Part shown: positions 1-11,121 of the stretch, in pieces | Layout: each line of letters begins with the position of its first letter | Position numbering within the stretch: the stretch's first letter is position 1 | NCBI GenBank assembly: GCA_015178975.1 | Contig: WHVD01000043.1 | Coordinates: forward strand, 558,001-622,000 | Length of the DNA: 64,000 nt | Direction: 5' to 3' | Source: Hysterangium stoloniferum | Taxonomy: Eukaryota > Basidiomycota > Agaricomycetes > Hysterangiales > Hysterangiaceae | Program-made: the position numbers and the translations under genes | The notes under the pieces: generated by a model | Seen by the model: only the letters and a program-made list of their open reading frames with translations | Database searches by the model: none | Told to the model about the DNA's origin: nothing

Positions 1-404
1 AAACTTTTTCTGGCAGGACTGTGCGCTCCCTGCCTAATTTTGTCAACATTTCAATGAGGAGAAACCCAGGGCAAGTGATAGTCTAGTTGGGTTAATGGGA
101 AGGAACGTGATTTCTTCCTTCACCCTTGCCATATCAATCGGTTTGAATTTTGTGCAACATCTGAGCAAGACAAAGAGTGATGTAAGACCAAAGTTCTCAT
201 TGTAGATTTCATTGAGGTACATAGGGGTCTGGCTTGGAAATATTTTGATTTTTGCGTGTTCATCAGAATTTGGATTGACAAATTGTACATATAACCGTGC
301 ATCACGTCATATAGATAGCCTCCCAAGTATTGAGCACACGTAGACCCTTAATTGCAACACATCTACCAGCTCAATGTGGTTCGCTCATTGGTTTCATTTT
401 CAGG
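1..404 (-). pseudogene. R1 module A relic, cut by window start
   Basis: Read on the minus strand this matches the module A copies at 7.7-8.2, 26.3-26.8 and 37.1-37.6 kb, including the segment for TSLFVLLRRC and RLSLALGFSSL. The match starts at the window edge, so the copy is incomplete. Short open frames here are in a different phase from the conserved one. Function is unknown. The plus-strand end, just before the LTR, carries the start of an R1 intron 4 (GGTAC). Confidence 0.55.
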
Positions 405-1470
405 TACATTGTTACGACCGTGTCATAACCGTGTCGCAATCTGACGGTCCGCGAGAATACTACCGTCTACTGATGTTCCAAGTTATTGATCAAGTCATCA
501 TTTTGGAAACCTTTGGAACACCGACACTGACATATACCTTTGCGGCGATCCAACCCCATTTACGCCCCTGTCAAAATATGCTCGTACCATCTGGTTATCC
601 TTTGATACATCCCTTTTCATAATTATGATCCATTTTACTCTATGTTTCACATATGCCCATATACATATACTTGTAGTCCGTGGACTATTCCCTTTTCTCG
701 TAATCCCGCTCTCGGCTAAATCTCGGCTTCCGATCTTATCATAACCTTCCGGTTTCTAGTCAAGTCTATTTGTCAAATAGTGTTTCCGCTCTTCCCTTAG
801 TTAGTAGTTTCTAGATGCCGATAACTCATATATAAGACCCACTGTAATGTAGTTATTAGACAATCAGAATATCAACTTAGATTGACTTAGATTGACTTAT
901 ATACCCCTCTAATTTCCGACTCCATTATCTATTCACGACCACCACATTCCAACTCCATCCGATTTACAATTCAGCCTACATTTACGACTTCAACCTCTAA
1001 TCTCCAACACTCTCAGTCTCTGACTCTCAGTCTCTGACTCTCAGTCTCTGACTCTCAGTCTCCGACTCTCAGTCTCTGACTCTCAGTCTCCGACTCTCAG
1101 TCTCCGACTCTCAGTCTCCGACTCTCAGTCTCCGACTCTCAGTCTCCGACTCTCAGTCTCCGACTCTCAGTCTCCGACTCTCAGTCTCCGACTCTCAGTC
1201 TCCGACTCTCAGTCTCCGACTCTCAGTCTCTGACTCTCAGTTTCTGACTCTTGGTCTCCAACCCCTCAGTCCAACCCTCAACCTATCCTTCAGTTTCCGA
1301 TCGGTAGTTTACCGAGAGGTTTACTTGACAGGACTAGTTTCCACCTGCCCAAAATTTAAGGACACCCGACGGTAACTTGCGAGGGTGCAGCACATAACCT
1401 GAAGCCAAGTCCTTCCGTTCGGTCCCCATCGGTCTGCTGACATCCGTCAGTTTCTGCTCTTAACATACAT
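405..1470 (+). mobile_element. Solo LTR, family LTR-A (Ty3/gypsy-like), with TSD
   Basis: The element runs from 410 to 1465, begins TGTTACGACCG and ends CTCTTAACA, so it has TG...CA ends. It is flanked by the 5-bp duplication TACAT (405-409 and 1466-1470). The flanks rejoin to the uninterrupted R1 sequence seen at 26.78 kb. A shorter relative lies at 50492-51217 and another begins at 63989. It is a fossil with no internal region. Family placement as gypsy rests on the TGTTACGAC start and length only. Confidence 0.85.
1005..1255 (+). repeat. 14-bp minisatellite inside LTR-A
   Basis: About 17 tandem copies of a 14-bp unit, GACTCTCAGTCTCC or the variant with a final T. The related LTR at 50492-51217 lacks the array, so it expanded within this LTR copy or lineage. 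Confidence 0.95.
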
Positions 1471-1785
1471 TCACATTGTTTTACCTGATAGCACCGTCTT
1501 ACCTCCCCCTATGGAACTGTCGTACAAGTCTGATTCTGATGGAAGCGAGTCTAAATTATCCGCTCTTGCATTCTGCCGAGATAATAATGGTGGTTACTCT
1601 GGCGCTGATAGCTGAATCTTCCGAGCCAGAATGTTGGTGTACCATAGTGCGCAGCCTCGAAACCGTCGCCATGCTCGTTTCTCTTCCTCCATATTGTGAC
1701 ATAATGTGCGGCTCGAGCAATGACCAATCCATCAGTAAGTCCATCGGACGTCGTACGAACAAATTGTGCCTATAATTCATAATCA
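1471..1785 (+). pseudogene. Lone R1 exon c3-like fragment
   Basis: An intron 4-like stretch ending in CGTACAAG is followed by a frame with LILMEAS, LIAESSEPE and RSLETVAMLVSL, the c3 pattern of the R1 gene. It lacks exons b1 to c2 and ends differently (GRRTNKLCL in place of VSVGSN). The same lone c3 next to inverted module A occurs at 7.2, 26.8, 36.9 and 42.6 kb. Confidence 0.6.
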
Positions 1786-2110
1786 GTCATAATTAAGTAC
1801 AACTCGTCATATTATTGTCTATCCTTCTGATTGAACTGTTCGCACCAAGCTCACACTTTCCATCAATTGCTGTGGCCATTCGATTCGACGATGGGACGGT
1901 GGATTAAGGATTGTGAGTCCTTGCCAATGTTGAAATTGACATCTGGTGGTGTCTCCTTGGCTAGCACACCTCCGACGACCAACTCACCAACATTGTGTTT
2001 GATGAAACGGTCTGGAAGCCTCATAGTTAGCTTCCAGGCGTTATATTCCGGAAAGCGGAGATGTAATTCGAATCATTGAGGCACCAACACACCAGTGAAA
2101 GGTGTGGCCA
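1786..2110 (-). pseudogene. R1 module E relic
   Basis: Minus-strand reading gives RFIKHNVGELV and LAKETPPDVNFNIGK, shared with copies at 6.8-7.1, 15.1-15.5, 27.1-27.4 and 42.2-42.5 kb. No domain recognised. The frame is interrupted compared with the copy at 27331-27101. Confidence 0.55.
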
Positions 2111-3000
2111 CTATGCATTAGGAAGGAACAGGTGGCGACAACTCACGTGCAAGAGGTCCACGGACTTAGTCGATGCGTTTCTCTAATATTAGATTGAATC
2201 AAGTGGCTGTTTCGCGACTACTCGAAATGAGATCAGTCGAACATGACAATTGGCTAGTAAATCCGATGTGACTCCCGTCATGGTCAGTGCTCGCAATATA
2301 TTCAACACCAGTGGTGAGAACCTCGCAGCTTTAATCACAAGTGACTATCTTTGCAATTAAATTAGGTCAAATTGTGTAACTTCATACAACTCTCAAATCC
2401 GCGTTCTGTTTGAAATGATTGTCGTTCATAAATAGGATGCCAGTCTAGCCACTGGTGGTGTCCGCAAGTGTATTCAACAAATGTATGGCCATAAACGCGT
2501 GGAACCTGCAACCCTCGCCCCGAGGGTGAAAAGTTACTGTATGCGTTTTTATATCTTACGATCTCTACCAGCTTTTTTGTCAATTTTTGAATGAAGTAGA
2601 ATTAGTGTAAGGTGTATCGAAATGGCGACCGGGGAGCCCCTTTTTAGACCTTCAATTGTATCTTATTTAAAACCAGTGTCATTCATGATTCGGATATTAC
2701 TTTAGGCACTGGTTCCCCGAAATGTATTAAACGCATGTATGGGGACAATTGCAGACTTCGCGGGGAGAATACAAAGTGACTATATGCGTTCTTACATCGG
2801 CTCAAATCATATAGCGTTATAACATCTGCAACCGGCTGCAAAGTGGGTTAAAGAAAGGACGGAGCTATTGGGCTCTTCCTGGTTTGGTTGAGATGTGTCG
2901 GCATTATCGAATCGAAGAGAAATGATTGGGAAGTGTGTCCAATTGATTGTGCAAGACCTATGTCAGGGCAACTATGTTCCTCCAACAGTGATATAGAAGT
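2111..3000 (-). repeat. R1 modules H and D, no gene seen
   Basis: Spacer similar to 27.4-27.65 and 60.4-61.2 kb. It contains two D-type blocks ending in the conserved text 'tgtattcaa.gcatgtat'. No convincing continuous frame. Confidence 0.5.
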
Positions 3001-3945
3001 CTAATTAGACCCCACCGATAGATGAGTGGAAGGTGTGGCGACCACGCAAAGGAAAGAACGTGTGGTCAGATCTAACCACTCGAGCCTGTAACTGATGGAT
3101 TCGTCATTGGTCGAGTCGCGCATTACGACACAATGTGGAAGGAGAGAAACGAGCATGGGGATAGTATCGAGGCTGCGTACTGTGGTACATGCGGATTCGG
3201 GCTCGGAAGATCCAGCTATCAGCTTCATAGTCAACTCGATTATTCTTTCGCCAGACGCCAGGAGAGACCAATTAGGACTCGTGTGCGTCAGAATCAGACT
3301 GGTAGGAAAGGTTCATAGGCGGACGTAAGACGATGCAGGTAGGGAAAATATTGTGAACGTACCCTACGATGCGCCCAATGAACGAAGACACCACATCCAG
3401 CTCGTTGATGTGATCGGTGAGAAGCGTGCTGTCGTTGAAGAAAGTTTGCAAGGAGTAAATACTCCAATACAGTAAATTTGATGTCTCCAAATCAAGATAA
3501 AGTGTCAATGACGCTATATGCATGTTTATGTCGTCCAATACAACCCTCAATGCCGCTGCAGCAAAATCTCGACACCATGTATCTTGGTGGATGCAACACA
3601 CGAGAAGCCGTATAAATGGGAGAATTAGTCGCCGGTGACTTTGTCTGTTATGGTTTTGGTGGGAAATATGAAATGATGTCAGGTCGCGACGTACGCTTGT
3701 AACCAGAATTCTAAGTAACCTCTGATCGCCGTGAGCTCCTCTACAGATAGTTGACGCTCGCGGCAGATCGCTTCCACGATAAACCTAGGGCCGGAAATGA
3801 GTGAGAGATCACGATAACCGGCGATTTGTATGAGAAATTTTGATGCAACCTCATCCAAGGTGGTGTGTAGCGGTGACTTGACTAAAACGTTGTAAAGTGA
3901 TGACTTAATCGCAGTTGACGCATAGGAAGGAACAGGTGGCGACAA
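3001..3945 (-). pseudogene. R1 gene relic (exons c1-c3), 5' truncated
   Basis: Minus strand. Part of c1 (SSLYNVLVKSPLHTTLDEVA), then c2 (LRVVLDDINMHIASLTLYL and STLLTDHINELDVVSSFIG), then c3 ending LSVGSN. Intron 3 and intron 4 sites match the intact copies. The sequence leaves R1 order near 3922, where c1 joins module H, so b1 and b2 are absent. It is probably a recombination product. Confidence 0.75.
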
Positions 3946-4140
3946 CTAACGTGCAAGAGGCCCACGGATCTAGTCGATGCACTCTTTAATATTAGATTGA
4001 ATCAAGTGGCTGTTTCGCGACTACTCGAAATGAAATCAGTCGAACGTGACAATTGGCAGAATGTACCCCAGTTAGCATAAATGCAAGGAGTAAAGAAAAT
4101 GTCGGGATAGCGAGTAAAATAAATTCGTGGTGTGTAACAT
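3946..4140 (-). repeat. R1 module H segment
   Basis: Sequence shared with 27.42-27.62 kb ('gtgcaagaggcccacgg' and the following AT-rich spacer). No gene. Confidence 0.5.
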
Positions 4141-5100
4141 GACGCTAACAACTGAAAAATTGAAAGATAATAAATTTAGTCAACTGTAATGCAATTCCAC
4201 TCAGAACCTTGATCACCATCCATCCTCATGGGGCTACCAAAAACGATCTCTTTCCAAGCCCGAAATCTGGCATTTAGCAGTATGTGTACCAATGTTTATG
4301 TCCTGAATGCCAACTGGACGCACAAAGGCGAAACTTTGAGATTGTCTGAGACGAATATATACACTCATTTCATTTTTTATGGAGAGACCTGGTTGTCACA
4401 TTAAAACCTATTTCACAAAGTCAGCCAAGTGTTGGGTCCACAAAAGCTAAAACATCTGGGAAGCTCACCGATCCCCTATCACCTGCAAAATCAAGTCAAG
4501 GAGAATTTTTGATGTCAAGTTCTGGACGCTAAGCGATTGGCAGTCCACGAAGAATTGCATCGAGCACGGGACTTCAAAAGTTTGGTTTTCTGCCAAATGA
4601 GGATGGTCAGGCACTCGAAGGCAGTCTGATCAGTGCATGACTAACCATGGGAAGCAATTGTGGAACTCGCTGCATGCTGAGAAAGAAGACCGAGACAGTT
4701 GGGGGGGTCAGAATGCATTTGCGAGTGAGTATTTCAGCCAAAATATGTGCACCGAATTTCGGTGGTGCGAGGGCGATTGGAAGGTTCCGGCATTTGCGAT
4801 GGTGCAGTATCCAGACAGGGTTGGTCAATTCGGAAATCAAGTAAAATTATCATATGTAGTCCCCCTCCCTGCGCCGTTATCATTGATCTCACCAGTGACG
4901 AGCCTTCTAGTTCATCCAATCCTAGTGCTTCATCATTGTTACCTCCATAGACGGACATTGCAAGCTTTCAATTGCAACTAGCAACTCCATTCCACGAAGA
5001 TATATTACCAAGGAGACTTCTGAAGAACGGTAGCTACCTTCTCTATCGAGACGTTTCGGGATTTGATGTATTACTCATTACTTCCTTAAAATAGAAATTA
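4141..5100 (+). pseudogene. Module F gene remnant, copy 1
   Basis: Plus strand, alignable with 27650-28620 and, inverted, with 58740-57240. The recognisable part reads KQLWNSLHAEKEDRDSWGG, ASEYFSQNMCTEF and RWCEGDWKVPAFAM; in another frame IIDLTSDEPSSSSNPS follows near 4880-4940. The last resembles a SUMO-interaction motif, a hydrophobic VIDL core followed by acidic and serine residues. The frames are interrupted. I do not recognise the family. Confidence 0.5.
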
Positions 5101-5696
5101 CCTAGTCCTGTCTGTACCAACCGAATGAGGTCACTCGACGACCTTACAGTCGTCGTGGGTATTCTTCAGCTCTTAGTTGATAGGTGATTCCGCCTGAAAT
5201 GACCACGAGCTACTTTTCTCTTATCCAAGGTGAAAGCTCGCAACATATGAGGAAGTGTCGGTATGTTGATCATGGTGTTGTGCATTGGGTTGGCCCGGCT
5301 TCTTGTTCTCCCAAACAAATGACACGAGAATAACGGTGGGACCGCTTTCTTTGAGACGTCCCAGTAAAATTCTATTGAAATTCTTCTGCATAAATATGCG
5401 ATGTGATTTCAGCGACGAGTGGTGCTCGGAATATATTCAACAGCAGTCTAGAGAACCTCGCAGCGATCATTCCAGGTGACTATCTTCGCTTTTACATTGT
5501 CAAATTATGTAGTTACATACAGCTCTCGAGTCCGCGCTCTCTTTGAAAGGCATGTCATTTATATATGGGAGGCTAGTCTAACCACGAGTGGTGCCCCCAA
5601 GTGTATTCAATGCATGTATGGGAATCAATGCGTGCAACATGCAGAGATCGCCGCAATGATGAGATGTGATTGTATGCGCTCTTATATTTGATCAGC
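5101..5696 (+). repeat. R1 modules H and D
   Basis: Same as 28620-29205. Two D blocks with 'tattcaacancagtctagagaacc' and 'tgtattcaatgcatgtatggg'. No supported gene. Confidence 0.5.
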
Positions 5697-6021
5697 CTAT
5701 GGCAGCTGTATTGTCAAGTTTTCAATGGAAGAACATTGGTTTGAGGGATTCGCGCAGCAGAGTGATTCGCTTGGTGTGAAGGCTCTCGGTTTTAAGATCG
5801 CGGATCTTGTTGATTGAACATTGAACTGGCCTGATGGTATGATCAGCCTGAATGAGATATCCATCGAAATGGCGACGGGGGAGCCATTTACAACGAGTGT
5901 CGTTAATGATTGTGATGTTAGTCTGGCCAAGGCTACTGCCCCAAAATGTATTCAATCCATGTATGAGTACAAGCTGCAGAGTTCGCGGCGATGGTAAAAA
6001 GTGACTATATGCGAGGCCCAT
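5697..6021 (-). pseudogene. R1 module D exon-like block
   Basis: A minus-strand frame of 99 aa holds GLNTFWGSSLGQTNITIIND, a repeat-like motif seen in every D module. The second half is best matched between copies in another frame (SPVAISMDISFRLIIPSGQ), so a short intron or a shift lies between them. Function unknown. Confidence 0.4.
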
Positions 6022-6139
6022 TCGCCGAAATCACATCGCATATACTAGCGCCAACAATTTTAATGGAATATAACTAGGACGTCTCAAAGCTGGCGGTCCC
6101 ACCGTTATTCTCGTGTCATTTGTGTGGGAGAACAGGAAG

Positions 6140-6434
6140 CCGGGTGTAAGCCCGGCGCCCCAGTCTTACGCTTTCACTCATTGTTCCCATTATGTGTTCG
6201 CTCTTTTGTTATGCGTTCACTCTTTGTTATGTGTTCCCTTTGTTCCTTGTTCCTTTGTTCCCCTCTTTTGTTCTATTGCCACATTACCATGACTTATATA
6301 GCCCAGGATGTTTCCCTTCTCTCCAGACACCGTAGCTATACTTCCTGTATCCAGTCCTGTTCCAGACTATACACCGTGGTCCTGTCAACTCGTGTGACTG
6401 CCAGTGATCCCATTGACAACGGGATTTCACCAGG
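6140..6434 (+). mobile_element. Solo LTR, family LTR-B, with TSD
   Basis: The element runs from 6145 (TGTAAGCC) to 6429 (GGATTTCA), about 285 bp, with TG...CA ends and a TATA-like 'cttatatagccc'. The flanks CCGGG (6140-6144) and CCAGG (6430-6434) form a 5-bp duplication with one difference. R1 copies at 57.1 and 60.25 kb show the empty site. An inverted copy lies at 7432-7706. Fossil. Confidence 0.8.
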
Positions 6435-6800
6435 CCAAGCCATCGGAAAACACCATGATCAAAACACCAACATTTCTTCACATTGTCATGAGCTTTCACC
6501 TTGTATGAGAGAAACGTAGCTCGTGGTCATGTCAGGTAGAATCACATATCAACTAAGAGCTGAAGAATACCCACGACCCGCCGCATGGAGCAGGCAATCC
6601 ACGAAAACTCTCATTCACTGCATTTCAATGTTTCAGTTGCTAGCATCACACTACACACCACGAATTTATTTTACTCATTATCCCGACATTTCCTTTACTC
6701 CTTGCATTTATGCTGACTGTGGTTCATTCCACCAATTGTCATATTCGACTGATTTCATTTTGAGTAGTAGCGAATCTTGATCCAATGTAATAGTAAAGAA
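6435..6800 (+). repeat. R1 module H
   Basis: Shared with inverted copies at 15.5-15.8 and 59.9-60.2 kb and with 42.0-42.15 kb. Open frames are short and not conserved between copies. Confidence 0.45.
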
Positions 6801-7190
6801 GGCATCGACTAGATCCGTGGGCCTCTTGCACGTTAGTTGTCGTCACCTGTTCCTTTGCGTAGTCATCACACCTTTCACTGGTGTGTTAGTGCGTCGACGA
6901 GTTGAATTACATCTCTGGTTTCTGGAATATAATGCCTGGAAGATAACTATGGGGCGTCCAGACTATTTCATCAAACACAATGTTGGTGAGGTTGGTCGCC
7001 GGAGGGGTGCTAGCCAAGGAGACACCGCCAGATGTCAATTTCAACATTGGCAAGGACTCAACAGTGCTTCACAATCCTTAATCTACCTTGCCATCGTCGA
7101 ATCGAATGGCGACAGCAATTGATGAAAAGTGTGAGCTTGGTGCGAACAGTCCACTCAGCAGGATAGACAATAATAAGACTAGTTGTACTC
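6801..7190 (+). pseudogene. R1 module E relic
   Basis: A 101-aa plus-strand frame starts well (LEYNAWKITM, DYFIKHNVGE) and then leaves the conserved phase, where other copies read LAKETPPDVNFNIG. It precedes an inverted lone c3 exon. Confidence 0.55.
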
Positions 7191-7202
7191 AAGTATAACT
7201 GA

Positions 7203-7431
7203 TTATGAATTATTTGTTCGTACGAACTCTGATGGACTTACTGATGGATTGGTGCGAGCATGGGGATGGTATCGAGGCTGCGCAATATGGTAGATGCAGA
7301 TTCTTACTCGGTTGGCAGAATGCAAGAGCGGATAATTTGGACTTGCTTCCATCAGAATCAGACTTGTACGACAGTTCCATAGGTGGAGGTAAGACGGTGC
7401 TATCAGGTAAAACAATGTGAATGGAATCTCA
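7203..7431 (-). pseudogene. Lone R1 exon c3-like fragment
   Basis: Minus strand: LILMEASPNYPLLHSA, then a shortened core and PHARTNPSVSPSEFV. An internal deletion is evident against 26.8-27.06 kb. It faces module A, with LTR-B inserted between them. Confidence 0.6.
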
Positions 7432-7711
7432 TTGTCAATGGGATCACTGGCGGTCACACGAGTTGACAGGACCACGGTGTATAGTCTGGAACAGGACTGG
7501 ATACAGGAAGTATCGCTACGGTGTCTGGGGAGAAGGGAAACATCCTGGGCTATATAAGTCATGGTAATGTGGCAATAGAACAAAAGAGGGGAACAAAGGA
7601 AACAAAGAACAAAGGGAACACATAACAAAGAGTGAACGCATAACAAAGAGCGAACACATCACGGGAACAATGAGTGAAAGCGTAAGACTGGGGTGCCAGG
7701 CTTACAGTGAA
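7427..7711 (-). mobile_element. Solo LTR, family LTR-B, inverted, with TSD
   Basis: The element spans 7432-7706 (275 bp) and matches 6145-6429 in reverse complement. Perfect 5-bp duplication GTGAA (7427-7431 and 7707-7711). The empty site 'aatgtgaacgtacc' is seen at other R1 intron 4 positions. Fossil. Confidence 0.9.
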
Positions 7712-8195
7712 CGTACCTTAAAATGAACCCAATGAGCGAACCACATTGAGCTGGTAGATTTGTTGCATTAAGGGTCTACGTGTGCTCAATACTTGGAAGG
7801 CTATCTATGATTCCCTGAGCAAAGAATCAATTACATTCGGCCATCCTGGTAATAATACAGCTTGCTGTATGTACGTTGATGTGATACGCGGTTATATGTA
7901 CAATTTGTCAATCCAAATTCTGATGAACATGCAAAAATCAAAATATTTCCAAGCCAGACCCCTATGTACCTCAATGAAATCTACAATGAGAACTTTGGTC
8001 TTACGTCACTCTTTGTCTTGCTCAGACGTTGCACAACATTCAAACCGATTGATATGGCAAGGGTGAAGGAAGAAATCACGTTGCTTCCCATTAACCCGAC
8101 TAGACTATCACTTGCCCTGGGTTTCTCCTCATTGAAATGTTGACAAAATTAGACAGGGAGCGCACAATCCTGCCAGAAAAGGTTTCAGGTTGACA
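7712..8195 (+). pseudogene. R1 module A, copy 2
   Basis: The conserved frame, with codon 1 near 7968, reads TPMYLNEIYNENFGLTSLFV, LLRRCTTFKPIDMARVKEE and LPINPTRLSLALGFSSL. A divergent relative at 43969-43670 reads FLAFLRTFGRCKPLDMAKAH, so the phase is real. A possible 3' splice site 'atatttccaag' lies just upstream. The copy ends close to the R1 promoter. Function unknown. Confidence 0.5.
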
Positions 8196-8535
8196 CTATG
8201 CCAACTTGAAAGCCACAGCGCGTAAGCATAGCTCTGGGCACCATTTGTATTATTTATGGCAATGTCACTTCTCGAATATCAGAAAAGCCATTTTGCTTTC
8301 AACTCTGATGCTCAATAATGCCCTAAATACTATATTATGGGGTGACAATTGTCAAAACTATTATTAGATGCTGTGTGAGCCTCCAGCGGGAGGCATAAGA
8401 AAGTAGCAAGGTAACCAAGTCCACTGGTTCCTATATAGTTCAAAGAAGGTGAGGGGATTTTGGTTACGAAGGCAGGGATGACATGCTGTGAATGCTGTGT
8501 AAGGAAAGCCACAAGTCAATAGAACACTCCGACTG
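8196..8535 (+). repeat. R1 upstream spacer
   Basis: Conserved among the copies at 13.85-14.2, 25.97-26.25, 37.56-37.9 and 53.6-53.93 kb. Small antisense open frames here, for example 8512-8330, recur because the DNA recurs. I see no supported gene. Confidence 0.5.
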
Positions 8536-8591
8536 GCTGCACCATAAAAACCCGGCACCCCTTCTAGTGTAACTACGACTGCTACGCACAA
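8536..8591 (+). promoter_or_regulatory. Probable core promoter of R1 gene copy
   Basis: The TATA-like 'cataaaaacc' (8543-8552) lies about 40 bp before the ATG and is kept at the same distance in the copies at 37959, 53988, 25903 and, with change, 13794. Conservation of position is the only evidence. Confidence 0.45.
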
Positions 8592-9378
8592 ATGTCTGCT
8601 TTCAACAAGACAGCTCTGGGGAATCACGATGCAGCAACGGTTTAGACCCACCTTGAAGGCGTTGAGGAGCTACCACCCTTGGTTTCCCCTGGTGTATTGA
8701 GTTCAGAGCAACGGGACCAGATCATTAAGACAGGGATGAGAGAGGTATTTGGGAGAAGCTTCGAGAACGCTGGGTTTGTAACGAACCCGCCCATGATTTA
8801 TGTTATCGGGGTCCTGATGACGAGCAGTACATACAACTATCTGCAGACCATATAGAGGTCTGGGTTGACGAGTGGGTGAGTAAAGTATAATGCTATTTCC
8901 ATGTGATCTGTGTCACATGCGGCATATTTCAGTGTCAAGGAGAAATGACCTGCCATGACCCACCCACTGTTGTTCAGATATCCACCAATACAACATCCAA
9001 CCTCAGCCCGTATCATAGTCATGGTGAGGACTGGGGAATGATCTCACCGAGTCTTGTGACATCTTCAAGTATTGAAATTGGCCCCGGGTATTACTGTGGA
9101 GTCGGTTTGGAGAGGGTTGGGATGAAAGTCCTCCAGAGTGCAAAGAAAGCTTCACTGATGGTAAAGCTGACAATATATGGGCAAATAATGAGCCAATTGT
9201 CTCAAGACAACGGTGCCTTTAGCAAGATTCTACACAAGCGTCTCACCCTGCCAAGATTGGGAAGACTAATTCAAGACATTATTGATTTAGCGAGGTAAGG
9301 GATACCTCATCGTTGATCATTGAACACACTCATGTCTGAGTCGTAGACCTACATACCTGCCTCAAATTTGGAGAAGAG

Positions 9379-9693
9379 CGACGTGTTGAAACAGTTGAAT
9401 AACTCTTGACAAACACCCTGTGAGTGTGAGGAAAGTAAACACTAAATGTATTCAACTGTGAAATAAATACATACCTGTGAGTGTGAGGAAAGTAAACACT
9501 AAGGAGACTTTCCCACACCCACAGTGGAGTATGCTACAGGGTGCTTACCTAAGCACCTATACATCAGTTACCTTACTAGGTAACTCACTCAATACTGCAC
9601 CTACAGTGCTGGGAAAAATACTACAAATATCAGAAAAATATAGGGAACATCATATACTATGTGAGAGCTGTAATATCATACTCTAACACGACG
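9379..9693 (-). mobile_element. Solo LTR, family LTR-D (copia-like), with TSD
   Basis: The element spans 9384-9688 (305 bp), TGTTGAAACAG to ACTCTAACA, with the perfect duplication CGACG (9379-9383 and 9689-9693). It carries an internal duplication of 'gtgaggaaagtaaacacta', whose complement recurs at 16683-16800. Orientation is inferred from that relative. It sits near the 3' end of R1 intron 2. Fossil. Confidence 0.85.
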
Positions 9694-9888
9694 AAAGTTT
9701 TATGGAGTGTTGCGATATTTTCATCTCACATGCAGCGGAGTACCAAAGGGCTCATCCTATGTTTGCCTTCAGCCTTCTATTTCTGCCCCGGCATTCATTG
9801 GCAAGATAGGGACGTGTCAACTGCGATTACATCATCACTTTACAACATTTTAGTCAAGTCACCGCTGCACACCACCTTGGATGAGGTT

Positions 9889-10272
9889 GCATCTGTTGAG
9901 GAACAAAGACACCACATATATGGATATATGGATCAGGGTCGACTGGTACCAGGATCAAGCGAACAATGGTAACAAAGGTACAAAAATAGCACACCCCTTG
10001 TTGTGCCATTATTCCCCTTTGTTCCCATGTCTCACCTCTGTGCCACTCACCTACCCATTGTTCGTCTTTCATATATATATCGTGCAGATACCATAGTTTT
10101 ACCTCAGTCCATTGTACTATCATACGAGACTGAGGTAAGCTAATCATTTCCCATATCGACTGACTATTATATTAATCACACATGTATTAGATATATTCTA
10201 GGTACTTATTTAGTCCGTTGTACTATCATACGAGACTGAGATATATTCTAGGGATTTATTTTCAACAGCATC
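9889..10272 (+). mobile_element. Solo LTR, family LTR-C (Ty1/copia), with TSD
   Basis: The element spans 9894-10267 (374 bp), TGTTGAGGAAC to TTTTCAACA, with the perfect duplication GCATC (9889-9893 and 10268-10272). The 3' part has a duplicated palindromic block around CAGTCC...GAGACTGAG. It resembles the LTR at 62457-62857, which heads a copia element. It interrupts exon c1. Fossil. Confidence 0.9.
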
Positions 10273-11121
10273 AACATTTGTTATACAAATCGCCGGTTAT
10301 CGTGATTTCTCAAGCACTTTCGGCCTTGTGAATATCGTGGAAGCGATTTCCCACGTGCGTCAACTATTTGTAGAGGAGCTCATGGCGATCAGAGGTTACT
10401 TTGAATTCTGGTTACAAACGTGCGTCGCGATCTCACATCATTTCATCTTTCCCACCAAAAGCATAACAGACAAAGGGACCGGCGACTAATTCTCCCACCT
10501 GAACCCCCTATACGGCTTCTCCTGTGTTGCATCCACTAAGATACACGGTTTCGAGATTTTGCTGCAGCGGCATTGAAGGTTATATTGGACGATATAAACG
10601 TGCATATAGCCTCATTGACAGTTCATCTTGATTTGGAGACATCAGATTTATTGTGGGGGAGTATACGCTCCTTGCAAACATTCTTCAGCGACAGCACGCT
10701 TCTCACCGATCACATCAACCAGCTGAATGTGGTTTCTTCGTTCATTGGGCCCATCGTTCGGTACGTTCACAATATTTCCCTACCTGCACCGTCTTACATC
10801 CACCTATGAAACTTTCCTACCAGTCTGATTCTGACGCACACGCGTCCTATTTGGTATCTCCTGGAGTCTGGCGTAGGAATAATCGAGTTGACGATGAAGC
10901 TGATAGCTGGATCTTCCGGGCCCGAATCCGCATGTACCACAGTACGCAGCCTCGATGCCATCCCCATGCTCGTTTCTCGCCTTCCACATTGTGATGTAAT
11001 GCACAGCTCGACCAATGACGAATCCACCAGTTACAGGCTTGAGCGTTTAGATTCCACCACACGTTCCTTCCTTTGTGTAGTCGCCACACCTTCCACTCGT
11101 GTGTCGGTAGGGTCTAATTAG

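Larger units (their letters stand above)
8592..11121 (+). pseudogene. R1 gene copy, disrupted, all five exons present
   Basis: Begins MSAFNKTALGNHDAATV and then has a stop where intact copies have CAG (GTT TAG ACC near 8641), plus a one-base loss near 8748. Exon b2 is well kept (QGEMTCHDPPTVV to DIIDLAR, ending at 9298). Intron 1 contains an in-frame TAA, so it must be spliced. Intron 2 contains solo LTR 9384-9688. Exon c1 is split by solo LTR 9894-10267. Exons c2 (about 10492-10772) and c3 (about 10836-11121, ending SVGSN) follow with normal splice sites. No known domain. Confidence 0.75.

Noticed and set aside
1005-1255. Regular repeats that might suggest a CRISPR array
   Set aside because: 14-bp head-to-tail units with no spacers, inside an LTR of a eukaryotic genome.
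5697-6021. Two overlapping minus-strand frames taken as separate genes
   Set aside because: Each shares only part of the conserved D module. Neither is conserved end to end in other copies.
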